A stretch of 64,000 bases of DNA from JABMMZ01 sp964438995. Its GTDB lineage: Bacteria > Bacteroidota > Bacteroidia > NS11-12g > UBA955. This document shows positions 33,988-42,630 of the stretch, piece after piece (the stretch's first letter is position 1; every line of letters starts with the position of its first letter). The stretch is taken from positions 186,001 to 250,000 of the forward strand of contig CAYTMQ010000001.1 in the NCBI GenBank assembly GCA_964438995.1. The letters run 5' to 3'. A program made the position numbers and the translations under genes. Under the pieces are notes generated by a model. The model saw nothing but the letters and a program-made list of their open reading frames with translations. It searched no databases and was not told where the DNA came from.

Positions 33988-34218
33988 TCAGACCAAAACA
34001 CCCACTTGCTGAAATCTGTCAAATACCGTTTCAGTGTGAGGCGCGTCAGCTAATTCTGAGGTTAAATCCTGACCAGCCCAATGTTCGTAATGCAAGCCTT
34101 TACGCCATAAGCGACTATCCGAAACATCGTAAATCCTACCTTTATATGCAATCCATATTTCCGGTCGGTCGACACCATTTCTTAAAGCCAATTGTTGCTT
34201 AGTGTATTTTTCGAGCAT
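33988..34218 (-). CDS. small cytochrome b5-like haem/steroid-binding domain protein
   Basis: A 76-residue soluble protein equal to one cytochrome b5-like domain (predicted haem/steroid-binding type, COG4892-like). It has TKQQLALRNGVDRPEIWIAYKGRIYDVSDS, then GLHYEHWAGQDLT and ADAPHTETV; His43/His46 and His61 are candidate haem ligands. The start is ATG 34218, since the in-frame TTG at 34257 is within the promoter-like palindrome. It is divergent from the two-component system and next to the HmuY/HmuR-like locus, so haem handling is a natural guess. Confidence 0.8.
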   Translation of the reverse strand: MLEKYTKQQLALRNGVDRPEIWIAYKGRIYDVSDSRLWRKGLHYEHWAGQDLTSELADAPHTETVFDRFQQVGVLV

Positions 34219-34239
34219 TAAATAAAATTGTTTTAGCAG

Positions 34240-34262
34240 TATCTTTGAAAAACGCAAAGATA
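34240..34262. promoter_or_regulatory. two facing -7 boxes forming a perfect inverted repeat
   Basis: TATCTTTG (34240-34247) and its exact inverse CAAAGATA (34255-34262) are separated by 7 bases. The first faces the histidine kinase gene (TTG 34271), the second faces the b5-like gene (ATG 34218). Neither has a TTG at the usual -33 distance, so it may be a pair of activator-dependent promoters, an operator, or both. Confidence 0.6.
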
Positions 34263-34270
34263 ATTACATT

Positions 34271-35419
34271 TTGAAGTTAAGGTTGTTTTTAGTTTTAGTC
34301 ATCATATATATAGTAGCTGTTTTCGGATGGTGGTTATATTCATTCATTACGTATACTGAAAAAGAGTACCAACTAGAATACACCAATCTTAAATTAAACG
34401 AATTGGTTATCAAAAATGGCGTAGTTGAATTATTGGAGTCGAAGTTGGGTAAAAATGGCAATGCGTACGAAGTATACAAAGCCAACGAAAAACTAGTGTT
34501 AGAAAAGCATCAAGATTTAAACGAAAGTTTCAAAGTGAAATCACAGTTATTGGTAATAGATTCAAATACTAATCTTCACAATTTGATTGATGTCAAAATT
34601 GATCCAACAGAATTTTCTTCAATTCATAAAAATTTCATCAAACGTCAGAGAGCATTTTATTCTGAAGTAATATTCTTTACAATTCTAGTGATTTCAGGTG
34701 TTATATGGGTGTTTGGAAAACTTGAGTCGCTTTTAAACCTAAACAAAATGCAAAACAACTTTTTGTTGTCTATTACCCACGAATTAAAAACCCCATTAAC
34801 TGCTATTAAATTAAGTGCTCAAACACTTGAACATAGAAAGATGGACGATGAAATGAGAACTTCTCTAATCCACCAAATGGTCAATAATTCTGACCGCCTT
34901 AACGAGCTTTTAGATAACGTGTTATTGGCGACTAGGATTGATGGAAAGAGTTATAAGTTTGATATGCATAAACTGGATATTACTGAATTGATTGAGCATT
35001 CGGCAAATATGCAATTATGTGAACCACATTTTAAAGGCACTTTTGTATTTGAAGAAGAACCAACCATGTTGAATGGGGACGAATTGTCTTTAAAACTTGT
35101 TTTCAGCAATTTGTTTCAGAATGCCATAAAATATGCAGGAGACGATTGTAAAATAGTCGTAAAATATATCAAAGACGATGACGGTTTGAAGATTTCTATT
35201 TCTGATAACGGTCCAGGTATCAATGAGAAAGAATACAAGGCAATATTCAAAAAATTTTATAGAGTTGGCGATGAAAATACTAGAGAGACTAAAGGGACAG
35301 GTTTAGGCTTGTTTTTGGTCAAACAGATTTTGAAATCGCATCAATCAAAAATAATTGCAGAGAAGAATACACCGAAAGGTACAACATTTACTATCACCTT
35401 TAAACAAAACCTATTATGA
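34271..35419 (+). CDS. sensor histidine kinase (two-membrane-helix type)
   Basis: A 382-residue kinase with TTG as the only nearby start (KLRLFLVLVIIYIVAVFGWW follows). Helix 1 is about 3-24, a periplasmic sensing part of about 105 residues follows, helix 2 is about 133-153. The cytoplasmic kinase has the H-box SITHELKTPL (His170), N-box NLFQNAIKYAG, DNGPGIN and the G-box GTGLGLFLVKQI. It overlaps the regulator gene by the ATGA tetranucleotide, so the two form a pair. It precedes haem-uptake-like genes, which are possible targets. Confidence 0.9.
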   Translation: MKLRLFLVLVIIYIVAVFGWWLYSFITYTEKEYQLEYTNLKLNELVIKNGVVELLESKLGKNGNAYEVYKANEKLVLEKHQDLNESFKVKSQLLVIDSNTNLHNLIDVKIDPTEFSSIHKNFIKRQRAFYSEVIFFTILVISGVIWVFGKLESLLNLNKMQNNFLLSITHELKTPLTAIKLSAQTLEHRKMDDEMRTSLIHQMVNNSDRLNELLDNVLLATRIDGKSYKFDMHKLDITELIEHSANMQLCEPHFKGTFVFEEEPTMLNGDELSLKLVFSNLFQNAIKYAGDDCKIVVKYIKDDDGLKISISDNGPGINEKEYKAIFKKFYRVGDENTRETKGTGLGLFLVKQILKSHQSKIIAEKNTPKGTTFTITFKQNLL

Positions 35420-36117
35420 GCAAAAGAATTTTGCTGGTTGAAGACGAGACCAGCCTACACGATTTACTAAAACTAAACTTAGAATTAGACGGCAACAAAG
35501 TAGTTGGAGTTAAGGATGGCACTAACGCTGTTCAGAAATTCAAAGACGAACAATTTGATTTGGTCATTTTGGATGTGATGATTCCTGGTATTGATGGCTT
35601 AAATGTCTGTGAAAATATACGACTTAAAAACACTGAAGTCCCAATTCTATTTTTATCTGCAAAAAACAGAGTTGAGGACAGAATTGCAGGATTGAAAAAA
35701 GGGGCAGACGATTATTTAACAAAACCTTTCAATTTGGAAGAATTGCAGCTAAGAATCAATAATTTACTTAATCGAAAGGGTTCAAATGCAACAACGGCAT
35801 CTTTTGCATTGAAAGAATTCAAATTTGGCAATAATTCAATCAATTTTGAGAAACATACAGCTGTGGGTGTGACTGGAGAATTCAGTTTGACCAAGAAAGA
35901 GGTACTGTTATTAAAGTTGTTGATAGAGCATAAAAACGAAGTAGTAAGTAGGGAAAAGATACTTCAGACAGTATGGGGATATTCTGTATATCCTTCTACA
36001 AGAACGATAGATAATTTTATATTATCTTTCAGAAAATATTTTGAAACAGATCCAAAGAATCCAAAGTACTTTAACGCAATAAGGGGAGTGGGTTATATTT
36101 TTGATTTTAAAGAATAA
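35416..36117 (+). CDS. OmpR-family response regulator
   Basis: A 233-residue regulator with a receiver domain (EDE near 9-11, phospho-acceptor Asp53 in ILDVMIPG, Lys in LTKPF) and a C-terminal winged-helix DNA-binding domain (about 135-230; FSLTKKEVLLLKLLIEHKNEVVSR, TRTIDNFILSFRKYF, IRGVGYIFDF). It is phosphorylated by the kinase just upstream, with which it overlaps by 4 bases. The next gene (36218) starts 100 bp later with its own -7 box, which may be its target. Confidence 0.94.
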   Translation: MSKRILLVEDETSLHDLLKLNLELDGNKVVGVKDGTNAVQKFKDEQFDLVILDVMIPGIDGLNVCENIRLKNTEVPILFLSAKNRVEDRIAGLKKGADDYLTKPFNLEELQLRINNLLNRKGSNATTASFALKEFKFGNNSINFEKHTAVGVTGEFSLTKKEVLLLKLLIEHKNEVVSREKILQTVWGYSVYPSTRTIDNFILSFRKYFETDPKNPKYFNAIRGVGYIFDFKE

Positions 36118-36182
36118 AAATTGGATTGTAAAATTTCTGTCATAATAGATAAAAAATTTACCTTTTAGTGCCTAAAAATCAG

Positions 36183-36190
36183 TAATTTTG
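36183..36190 (+). promoter_or_regulatory. -7 box of the hmuY-like/hmuR-like operon
   Basis: TAATTTTG matches TAnnTTTG, 27 bases before ATG 36218. No TTG -33 box is seen, which fits a promoter needing an activator. Confidence 0.5.
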
Positions 36191-36217
36191 CAGCCTTATT
36201 TAAAATAATTCAAAATA

Positions 36218-37525
36218 ATGAAAAAATTAATATTTACAATCGGTGCTTTAGTGCTTGCAAATGCAGCATTTTCACAGACTTGTTCGCCAAGTGACAGTAC
36301 CATCATGGGATCAGGTGCAACCAATGATGTTTACTTTAGCATGAAGAAAAGTGCTACAACTGGCAATGGTACAGTTAAGTCAGTTTCAAATACAAACTGG
36401 CATTTGGCATTCTCTGTTCAAGCTTCGAGATTCCCTTACAATCCAGCTAACGGTGTTGCAATTAGAGTGAATTCGCCACTTGGAGAAAACCCTCAAACAG
36501 GCGCAACAGGCTGTAAATTGGTTAAAATACCTGCAGCTAATTGGAGCAACTGGCATAACTTAGATACCACTGGTATGTCAGCCTTGCCTGAGTTAATTGA
36601 TTCTGATAGTACTTGGGATTTAAGTGCTTTCACATCAGGATACTCTACTAAAACCATGCAAGAGTTATTCGATTTTAAATGGGGTGCTTACAACCAAACA
36701 ACACACAACGTTACTGGTACTTCAGTATTCGTATTGTACAACAAAACGCAAGGTTGGTACAAGAAAATTTTTATCAATCAAGTGACGGTAGATACTATGT
36801 GGGACTTCACCATTGCGAACATTGATAATACCGATTCTAACTTTGTACAAATTAGAAAAAAGGCTTACCCAAACAGAAACTTTGTATACTACAACGTACT
36901 AACCAATACCGTGTCAGATAGAGAACCAGACAATAGAACTTGGGATTTGTTGTGGACCAAATACAAAGGACAAGTACAACTTGGACCAAACATTGTTCCT
37001 TACACAGTTACAGGTGTATTGCATAACAATGGTGTTAAAGTTGCTCAAAATATGGGTAAAAAATGTCCAGATGTTTGGTTAAGCAACAAAACAGCTAAAT
37101 CCGAGCCTAGTATTTCAACAATTGGATACGATTGGAAAACGTTTACTGGTACAGCTTATTCTGTTCCAGATACAATCGTTTACTTTGTTGATGCCAAAGA
37201 TACCAACACATATAAAATGACTTTATTATCGTTTACAGGTGGTTCACAAGGAAAAACTGTTTTAGCTACATATAAAGCAACAGTAGGCATTGAAGACAAC
37301 GAAATAATGGGAAGTTTGGATGTATATCCTAACCCAGCTAATAGCACAATTACAGTTAAAACAGATGATGTAGTTGAAACAGTAAAAGTATACGATGTGT
37401 TTGGCAAAAATGTTGCTAATACAAACAATGCAACGGTAAACATTTCTGATTTGAATTCAGGTGTATACATGGTAGTAATTAAAACTGACAAAGGATTGTT
37501 CCAACAAAGATTTATCAAACAATAA
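36218..37525 (+). CDS. HmuY-like haem-binding protein with T9SS type A sorting tail
   Basis: A 435-residue exported protein (signal MKKLIFTIGALVLANAAFSQ). Two HmuY-like lobes can be seen by the conserved W(D/H)L pattern: NTNWHLAFSVQ near residue 60 and NRTWDLLWTKY near 240, with IGYDWKTF and the strand FVDAKDTNTYKMTLLSF later. The last 75 residues are a Por_Secre_tail (VYPNPANSTITVKTDD, VKVYDVFGKNV, LNSGVYMVVIKTDKG, RFIKQ), so it is exported by the type IX system and held at the surface. P. gingivalis HmuY is one lobe (about 216 residues) and binds haem; haem binding here is inferred. It leads a three-gene unit. Confidence 0.8.
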   Translation: MKKLIFTIGALVLANAAFSQTCSPSDSTIMGSGATNDVYFSMKKSATTGNGTVKSVSNTNWHLAFSVQASRFPYNPANGVAIRVNSPLGENPQTGATGCKLVKIPAANWSNWHNLDTTGMSALPELIDSDSTWDLSAFTSGYSTKTMQELFDFKWGAYNQTTHNVTGTSVFVLYNKTQGWYKKIFINQVTVDTMWDFTIANIDNTDSNFVQIRKKAYPNRNFVYYNVLTNTVSDREPDNRTWDLLWTKYKGQVQLGPNIVPYTVTGVLHNNGVKVAQNMGKKCPDVWLSNKTAKSEPSISTIGYDWKTFTGTAYSVPDTIVYFVDAKDTNTYKMTLLSFTGGSQGKTVLATYKATVGIEDNEIMGSLDVYPNPANSTITVKTDDVVETVKVYDVFGKNVANTNNATVNISDLNSGVYMVVIKTDKGLFQQRFIKQ

Positions 37526-37546
37526 AAAAGAAAAAACGCACTTCCA

Positions 37547-39577
37547 ATGTTTAAATTTGGAAAATATCTAATTTTTGGGCTGGCAATACTCACCGCGAGT
37601 ATTGCCACTGCTCAAGATAATGAAAAAGACACAAACATCTTTAGTGGATATAAAGTGCGTACTGGAAATATCAAACCTACTTCGTCATCATCTTCTGTTC
37701 ACAATGTGAGAATCATTGATAACAGGCAAATTACCAATATGGGTGCCGTCAATTTAAATGACGTACTCAGTAAAGAACCCAACATTCGCTTATCTAATGA
37801 CAATATTTTAGGCTCAAGCCTAAGTATGCAAGGTATTAGCGGTCAAAATGTAAAGATATTACTCGATGGAATTCCTATGGTTGGAAGAGAAAATGGAAAC
37901 ATCGATTTGAGTCAGATCAACCTCAACAACATTGATCGAATAGAGATCATAGAAGGACCACTTTCTGTCATCTATGGAACAGATGCGCTTGGAGGCGTTA
38001 TCAATTTAATTTCAAAAAACATCATGTTAGATTCTTCTAAGCCAGTTCAGGCGCATGCAAGAGGCTATTATGAATCAATAAAACAATTCAATTTTGGCGC
38101 TGGAGTCATTTTTAAAGTCAATGACGTAGATTTTGGCGCCAGTATGAATAGAAACTTTTTTGGTGGATTTAACCTAGATCCAAATTCTCGTGTCATGATT
38201 TGGAAGCCAAAACAACAGGTCTTCGGTAGTTTTAGTGTAACTAAACAAACCGGTAAATTAAAAGTAAGATTTAAGACAGATATATTCAGTGAAAAGATTG
38301 AAAATAGAGGTACTCCTGTCATCAATCATCAGGAAGCATATGCATATGACGAATATTATCTCACGAATAGAAATATCAATTCACTAAATTTAGAGTATAA
38401 AATCAACAAACACTCTTTTTGGGATGTGTTATCTTCGTTTAGTTTTTACCAAAGAGACAAAGTTACTTATAGAAAGGATTTAACATTAGAATCCAACAAC
38501 ATGGAGCTAGTGCCTAGTCCTGATGCCAATAGCACCAACTCATTCTTTAATGTGATGAGCAGAGGGACTTACAACAACTTTAAAATCGACAAGTTCAACT
38601 ATCAAGTTGGTTACGATATCAATATTAACAGTGCCTTCGGTACAAAAATAGAGGCTGATAAAGGACACATGAACGACTATGCAATTTTTGCATGTGCAGA
38701 GTTAAAACCAGCTAAAGGTTTAAATATTAAACCAGGATTTAGAGCAACATACAACACTAGATACCCGGTACCTTTCATCCCGTCTATCCAAGCAAAATAC
38801 GAAATTAAAAATGTTCAGTTTAGATATGCTTATGGTCGCGGTTTTAGAGCACCAAGTTTAAAAGAGCTTTACTTGTATTTTGTGGATTACAATCACAACA
38901 TCATTGGCAATCCAGATTTAAAATCAGAAATGTCAGACAACCACAATGCTGCCATTAAAATTAAAATCAAATACAACAAGAACTTTAGCTTGTTTATTGA
39001 TAACAGTTATTTCCACAATACCATTTACAACCAAATAGCTTTAGTGTCTATCAACCCAGTAGCGTTGTCTTATACTTATGCAAATATTGATAACTTTAGA
39101 TCTAAAGGCTCTAGTATCAATGTTTATACGACTTATAAGAAATGGAGAGTGGTATTGGGTGGCACATACAATGGTATCAAAAACAATGCATTCGAGCAAG
39201 TTGGTAAGCACAAGTTCATGTATTCTCCTGAATTTAGAACACAATTGGCATACTCAGCTATTTCTAAAAGCAAAGTTTTTGGAGCAACCACCTTCTCAAT
39301 TTTCCACAAATACAATGGCAGCACATTTGGGTATGCTTTGGATAATACCAGAAATATTATCACGACATCTACCCAAGACTACCACATGTTAGATTTTTCA
39401 ATTAATCAATTGATGGTTGACAAAAAAATCAACTTCACAATAGGCATAAAAAACATACTAAACGTACAGAATATAGGGGCAACAGGCACTTCAACATCTT
39501 TCCACAGCACTGGAGCGAACACGATACCAATTTCGGTAGGACGTTCGATTTTTACACAATTAAATATTAACCTATAA
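37547..39577 (+). CDS. HmuR-like TonB-dependent haem receptor
   Basis: A 676-residue outer membrane receptor. Signal MFKFGKYLIFGLAILTASIATA, plug about 45-165 (NVKILLDGIPMVGRENGNIDLSQ, IEIIEGPLSVIYGTDALGGVINLISK), then the barrel. It has the haem-receptor hallmark: FRAP (433-436), a histidine (His450) and NPDL (455-458), as FRAP-His-NPNL in HemR/HmuR-type proteins. No carboxypeptidase-like or STN domain. It lies between two HmuY-like genes (22 bases from the first, 2 from the second), the expected place for the transport partner of a haem-binding protein. Confidence 0.88.
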   Translation: MFKFGKYLIFGLAILTASIATAQDNEKDTNIFSGYKVRTGNIKPTSSSSSVHNVRIIDNRQITNMGAVNLNDVLSKEPNIRLSNDNILGSSLSMQGISGQNVKILLDGIPMVGRENGNIDLSQINLNNIDRIEIIEGPLSVIYGTDALGGVINLISKNIMLDSSKPVQAHARGYYESIKQFNFGAGVIFKVNDVDFGASMNRNFFGGFNLDPNSRVMIWKPKQQVFGSFSVTKQTGKLKVRFKTDIFSEKIENRGTPVINHQEAYAYDEYYLTNRNINSLNLEYKINKHSFWDVLSSFSFYQRDKVTYRKDLTLESNNMELVPSPDANSTNSFFNVMSRGTYNNFKIDKFNYQVGYDININSAFGTKIEADKGHMNDYAIFACAELKPAKGLNIKPGFRATYNTRYPVPFIPSIQAKYEIKNVQFRYAYGRGFRAPSLKELYLYFVDYNHNIIGNPDLKSEMSDNHNAAIKIKIKYNKNFSLFIDNSYFHNTIYNQIALVSINPVALSYTYANIDNFRSKGSSINVYTTYKKWRVVLGGTYNGIKNNAFEQVGKHKFMYSPEFRTQLAYSAISKSKVFGATTFSIFHKYNGSTFGYALDNTRNIITTSTQDYHMLDFSINQLMVDKKINFTIGIKNILNVQNIGATGTSTSFHSTGANTIPISVGRSIFTQLNINL

Positions 39578-39579
39578 CT

Positions 39580-40629
39580 ATGCTTAAACACAAAATCCTC
39601 ATCTTCTTTTTACCACTTTTGGTATTGAGTTCTTGTTTTAAGAAGGAGGACCCTATTTTACTACCTACTGGTATTTCTGAAATTAAGACGATTTTTCTTG
39701 GAAATAATTATGAAAACGAGATGTATTTCGAATTAAGTTCAGGACTATATCAGCAAAAACAAAGAGAAGAATGGGATTTGCGTTTTGAAACAGATGACAA
39801 TGGTTGGGGTATATTTGTAAATACAGGTAACAACGTAAAAGTTAGACAATTACAATTGCATCATTTGAATGAACCTAATAATTTTGATACAAATTTTATA
39901 AAAAGCAAAGAGGTTTTAAAAGAATCACCTGATGGTAAACCTGAAAATTCATCTTTTAAAGACTGGAGAACATATAAAACTGGATCAGGAGCTTCAACCA
40001 TATTTGGTATCTATGTCATTGAATTACCCTACCTAAGTGGTACAAAGCGGTTCAAGAGATTGCAAATAGAAAATGTAGATGATACAATATTTACTTGTGT
40101 TATAACAGATTTGTTTAATGCCGCAGGAGATTCAATTTTGTTTAATAATTCTAAGACAACTATTAAGAAAAATAAAAATCAAAACTATACATATCTATCC
40201 TTTAAAGGTGGTTATACTCACATAGTTAATGATCAAGAGCCCAATAAAAATACATGGGATTTTGTCTTTACAAGATACACACATTTGTTTCCTGGTATTT
40301 TACCGAATGGCGAATTGTTCCCTTATAATGTTTCAGGGGTTTTAATCAGTAAAAACAAAGTAAAAGTAGCAAAGGATTCTTTGACACCATTTAATGAAAT
40401 CAATGTCAATTCTATTGGAAAGTATACCTTTACTGATGAAGCCAACATCATAGGATATGATTGGAAATCACATTCTTTTTCAGCAACTGGAACCTATACT
40501 GTGAATTCGAATTACGTTTTCATCATCAAAGACACCAAAGGCAGAATATACAAATTGAGATTCTTGGATTTCTACAATTCTAAAGGTGAAAAGGGTTATC
40601 CTAAATTCGAATACGAGTTGATACTCTAG
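39580..40629 (+). CDS. HmuY-family haem-binding lipoprotein
   Basis: A 349-residue lipoprotein (MLKHKILIFFLPLLVLSSC, lipid site Cys19). It has the HmuY signature twice: EEWDLRFETDDNG near 64 and NTWDFVFTRYTHLFPG near 226, followed by IGYDWKSHSF and the closing strands YVFIIKDTKGRIYKLRFLDFYNSKGEKGYPKFEYEL, typical of HmuY. It is paralogous to the T9SS protein at 36218 but anchored by lipid. It starts 2 bases after the receptor gene and is likely the haem donor to it. About 1.6 times the length of P. gingivalis HmuY. Confidence 0.85.
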   Translation: MLKHKILIFFLPLLVLSSCFKKEDPILLPTGISEIKTIFLGNNYENEMYFELSSGLYQQKQREEWDLRFETDDNGWGIFVNTGNNVKVRQLQLHHLNEPNNFDTNFIKSKEVLKESPDGKPENSSFKDWRTYKTGSGASTIFGIYVIELPYLSGTKRFKRLQIENVDDTIFTCVITDLFNAAGDSILFNNSKTTIKKNKNQNYTYLSFKGGYTHIVNDQEPNKNTWDFVFTRYTHLFPGILPNGELFPYNVSGVLISKNKVKVAKDSLTPFNEINVNSIGKYTFTDEANIIGYDWKSHSFSATGTYTVNSNYVFIIKDTKGRIYKLRFLDFYNSKGEKGYPKFEYELIL

Positions 40630-40727
40630 GATTTTTGTTGAAGTGTAAAATAGACAGAATTTGCATTTTGTCGAACATTTTGGGGTATTAAGGCGAAAAC
40701 TTTTAATAGAAAATCAAGTATTTTGGT

Positions 40728-40735
40728 CATCTTTG
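40728..40735 (+). promoter_or_regulatory. -7-like box before nrnA
   Basis: CATCTTTG differs from TAnnTTTG at one base and lies 13 bases before ATG 40749. It is the only promoter-like site before the eight-gene run that ends at 49377. Confidence 0.4.
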
Positions 40736-40748
40736 TGGGCTTAAACCA

Positions 40749-41771
40749 ATGCAAATACATTCAGCCCAAGACATTATGCAGGCGCTTCAAGCAACTGAAG
40801 CTCCTAAAATTGTCATCACCACGCATCACAAGCCCGACGCCGATGCCATGGGTTCTTCTTTGGGTCTAAAACGTTTTCTTGAAACATTTGGTTATAGAGT
40901 CAATGTTGTTTCTCCTACTGATTTTGCTACTTTTTTAAATTGGATGAAAGGATGCGATTCTGTTGTGATATTTGAACATGAGACAGAATACGCCACACAA
41001 TTGGCCAACGAAGCTGATTTTATTTTCTGTTTAGATTTTAACCATCTTTCAAGAATCAACGAGTTTGGTGATGTGGTAGCAGCTTCAAAAGCAAAAAAGG
41101 TCTTAATCGACCACCATCAATTTCCTCAAGGATTTGAAGATTATACTTTCTGGGATGATTTAGCAAGTAGTACTTGCGAACTTGTGTACCGTTTCATCAG
41201 TGTCAATGGCATGGAAGATCGGATAGATGTTGATGCAGCATCTTGTTTGTATACAGGCATTGTTACCGATACAGGGTCATTCAGATTTTCAAATACTGGT
41301 AGCGAAACTCTAAGGATTGCTGCTAAGTTAATGGATAAAGGCATCAACCATGTTCAGATATTTGATTCAGTATTTGATAGCTTCACTGAAAACCGAGTAA
41401 AATTTATTGGCTATGCTATCTCTCAGAAAATGGAAGTTCTGAGAGAGTTCAATACAGCACTGATAACCATCAATTCTGAAGAATTAAAAACATATCAAAT
41501 TGTCACAGGAGATACAGAGGGTTTGGTGAATTATGGATTGAGTATAGAAGGTATTAAATTTGCAGCATTGATTATTGACAGAGGAAAAATCGTTAAAATG
41601 AGTTTCAGAAGTAAAGGTAACTTTGCTTCAAATCAATTTGCGATGCAACATTTTAATGGCGGTGGTCATTTTTATGCCGCTGGCGGTAGCAGTGATGTTG
41701 GCTTAGCAGAGACAGTTGAAAAGTTTAAGAAAACCTTATTGATATATAAAGCGCAATTAAATGAAAACTAG
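40749..41771 (+). CDS. nrnA: bifunctional oligoribonuclease/PAP phosphatase (DHH/DHHA1)
   Basis: A 340-residue cytoplasmic phosphoesterase that degrades short RNA oligomers and in many species also pAp. The DHH domain has TTHHKPDADAMGSSLG, DFNHLSRIN and LIDHHQFP; the DHHA1 domain has the NGGGHFYAAGG substrate-binding loop. Length is normal. It is the first gene of a tightly packed run (overlaps the next gene by 11 bases) that continues through FKBP isomerases into exopolysaccharide genes. NrnA next to FKBP (GldI-like) genes is, to my memory, also seen in other Bacteroidota. Confidence 0.92.
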   Translation: MQIHSAQDIMQALQATEAPKIVITTHHKPDADAMGSSLGLKRFLETFGYRVNVVSPTDFATFLNWMKGCDSVVIFEHETEYATQLANEADFIFCLDFNHLSRINEFGDVVAASKAKKVLIDHHQFPQGFEDYTFWDDLASSTCELVYRFISVNGMEDRIDVDAASCLYTGIVTDTGSFRFSNTGSETLRIAAKLMDKGINHVQIFDSVFDSFTENRVKFIGYAISQKMEVLREFNTALITINSEELKTYQIVTGDTEGLVNYGLSIEGIKFAALIIDRGKIVKMSFRSKGNFASNQFAMQHFNGGGHFYAAGGSSDVGLAETVEKFKKTLLIYKAQLNEN

Positions 41772-42630
41772 AGAATCATTCATTATCTTATTCGTATTGG
41801 GAGTTTTTGCAGTGTCATGTAATAACTATTCGAAAACTGATTCAGGTTTGAGGTACAAATTTTTATTTAAAAGCCCGAAAAAGGAACTCCCTAAAATTGG
41901 TCAGTACCTACAGTGCTATTACAGCATTACCAACTCAGAAGATTCAGTAGTGTATTCTATTTTTGGAAAGACCCCAGATAGAATTTTGTTGTCGATGTCT
42001 ACGCACAAAGGCGGTGATATTATGGATGCTTTAAGCATTATGTCAGAAGGTGATAGTGCTCAATTTTTAATCAGTGCAGATTCATTTTATTTAAAAACTA
42101 GAAGAGAGTTTGCAATTCCATCTTACATTAAAGCAGGTACCGATTTAAAATTCATCATTAAGATGGATAGGAAGCTCACAAAGTATCAAGTTGATAGTTT
42201 GATCAATGTTGAACGAATTAACAGATGGAACGAGGAAATTGACAACATCAACAAATATGTTAAAAAGAACAATTTAACGGTTACCATGGATACTGCGACT
42301 GGTATCAGATCTTTCTTCTATAAAACGATGTCTGATACAGCCAAAAAAATCACTGATGGAAGAATTGCTCAGTTTCATTTTATTGGAAAATTGATGGATG
42401 GAACAGAATTTTACAATTCTTATACTGCTGGTCAGCCTCAAGCAATTAGAGTATCGAGAGAACAATTTGAGCCAATTGGTATGTACGAAATGCTTATAAA
42501 AATGCGCGAAGGTGAGAAAGCAATCTTTATATTGCCATATGATTTGGCTTTTGGTGCGGCTGGAGTTGATGGCATGATACCGCCATATTCAACATTAATT
42601 TACGAAATCAATATATTAAAAGTTCAATAG
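41761..42630 (+). CDS. FKBP-type peptidyl-prolyl isomerase lipoprotein (GldI-like)
   Basis: A 289-residue lipoprotein (signal MKTRESFIILFVLGVFAVSC, lipid site Cys20). The C-terminal half is an FKBP domain (IAQFHFIGKLMDGTEFYNSY, MREGEKAIFILPYDLAFGAAG, IPPYSTLIYEINIL). The first half looks like a second, degraded FKBP fold with an inserted helical hinge. It helps fold exported proteins. GldI of gliding Bacteroidota is such a lipoprotein; whether this is the true GldI cannot be said from sequence alone. It overlaps nrnA and abuts the next FKBP gene with no gap. Confidence 0.85.
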   Translation: MKTRESFIILFVLGVFAVSCNNYSKTDSGLRYKFLFKSPKKELPKIGQYLQCYYSITNSEDSVVYSIFGKTPDRILLSMSTHKGGDIMDALSIMSEGDSAQFLISADSFYLKTRREFAIPSYIKAGTDLKFIIKMDRKLTKYQVDSLINVERINRWNEEIDNINKYVKKNNLTVTMDTATGIRSFFYKTMSDTAKKITDGRIAQFHFIGKLMDGTEFYNSYTAGQPQAIRVSREQFEPIGMYEMLIKMREGEKAIFILPYDLAFGAAGVDGMIPPYSTLIYEINILKVQ

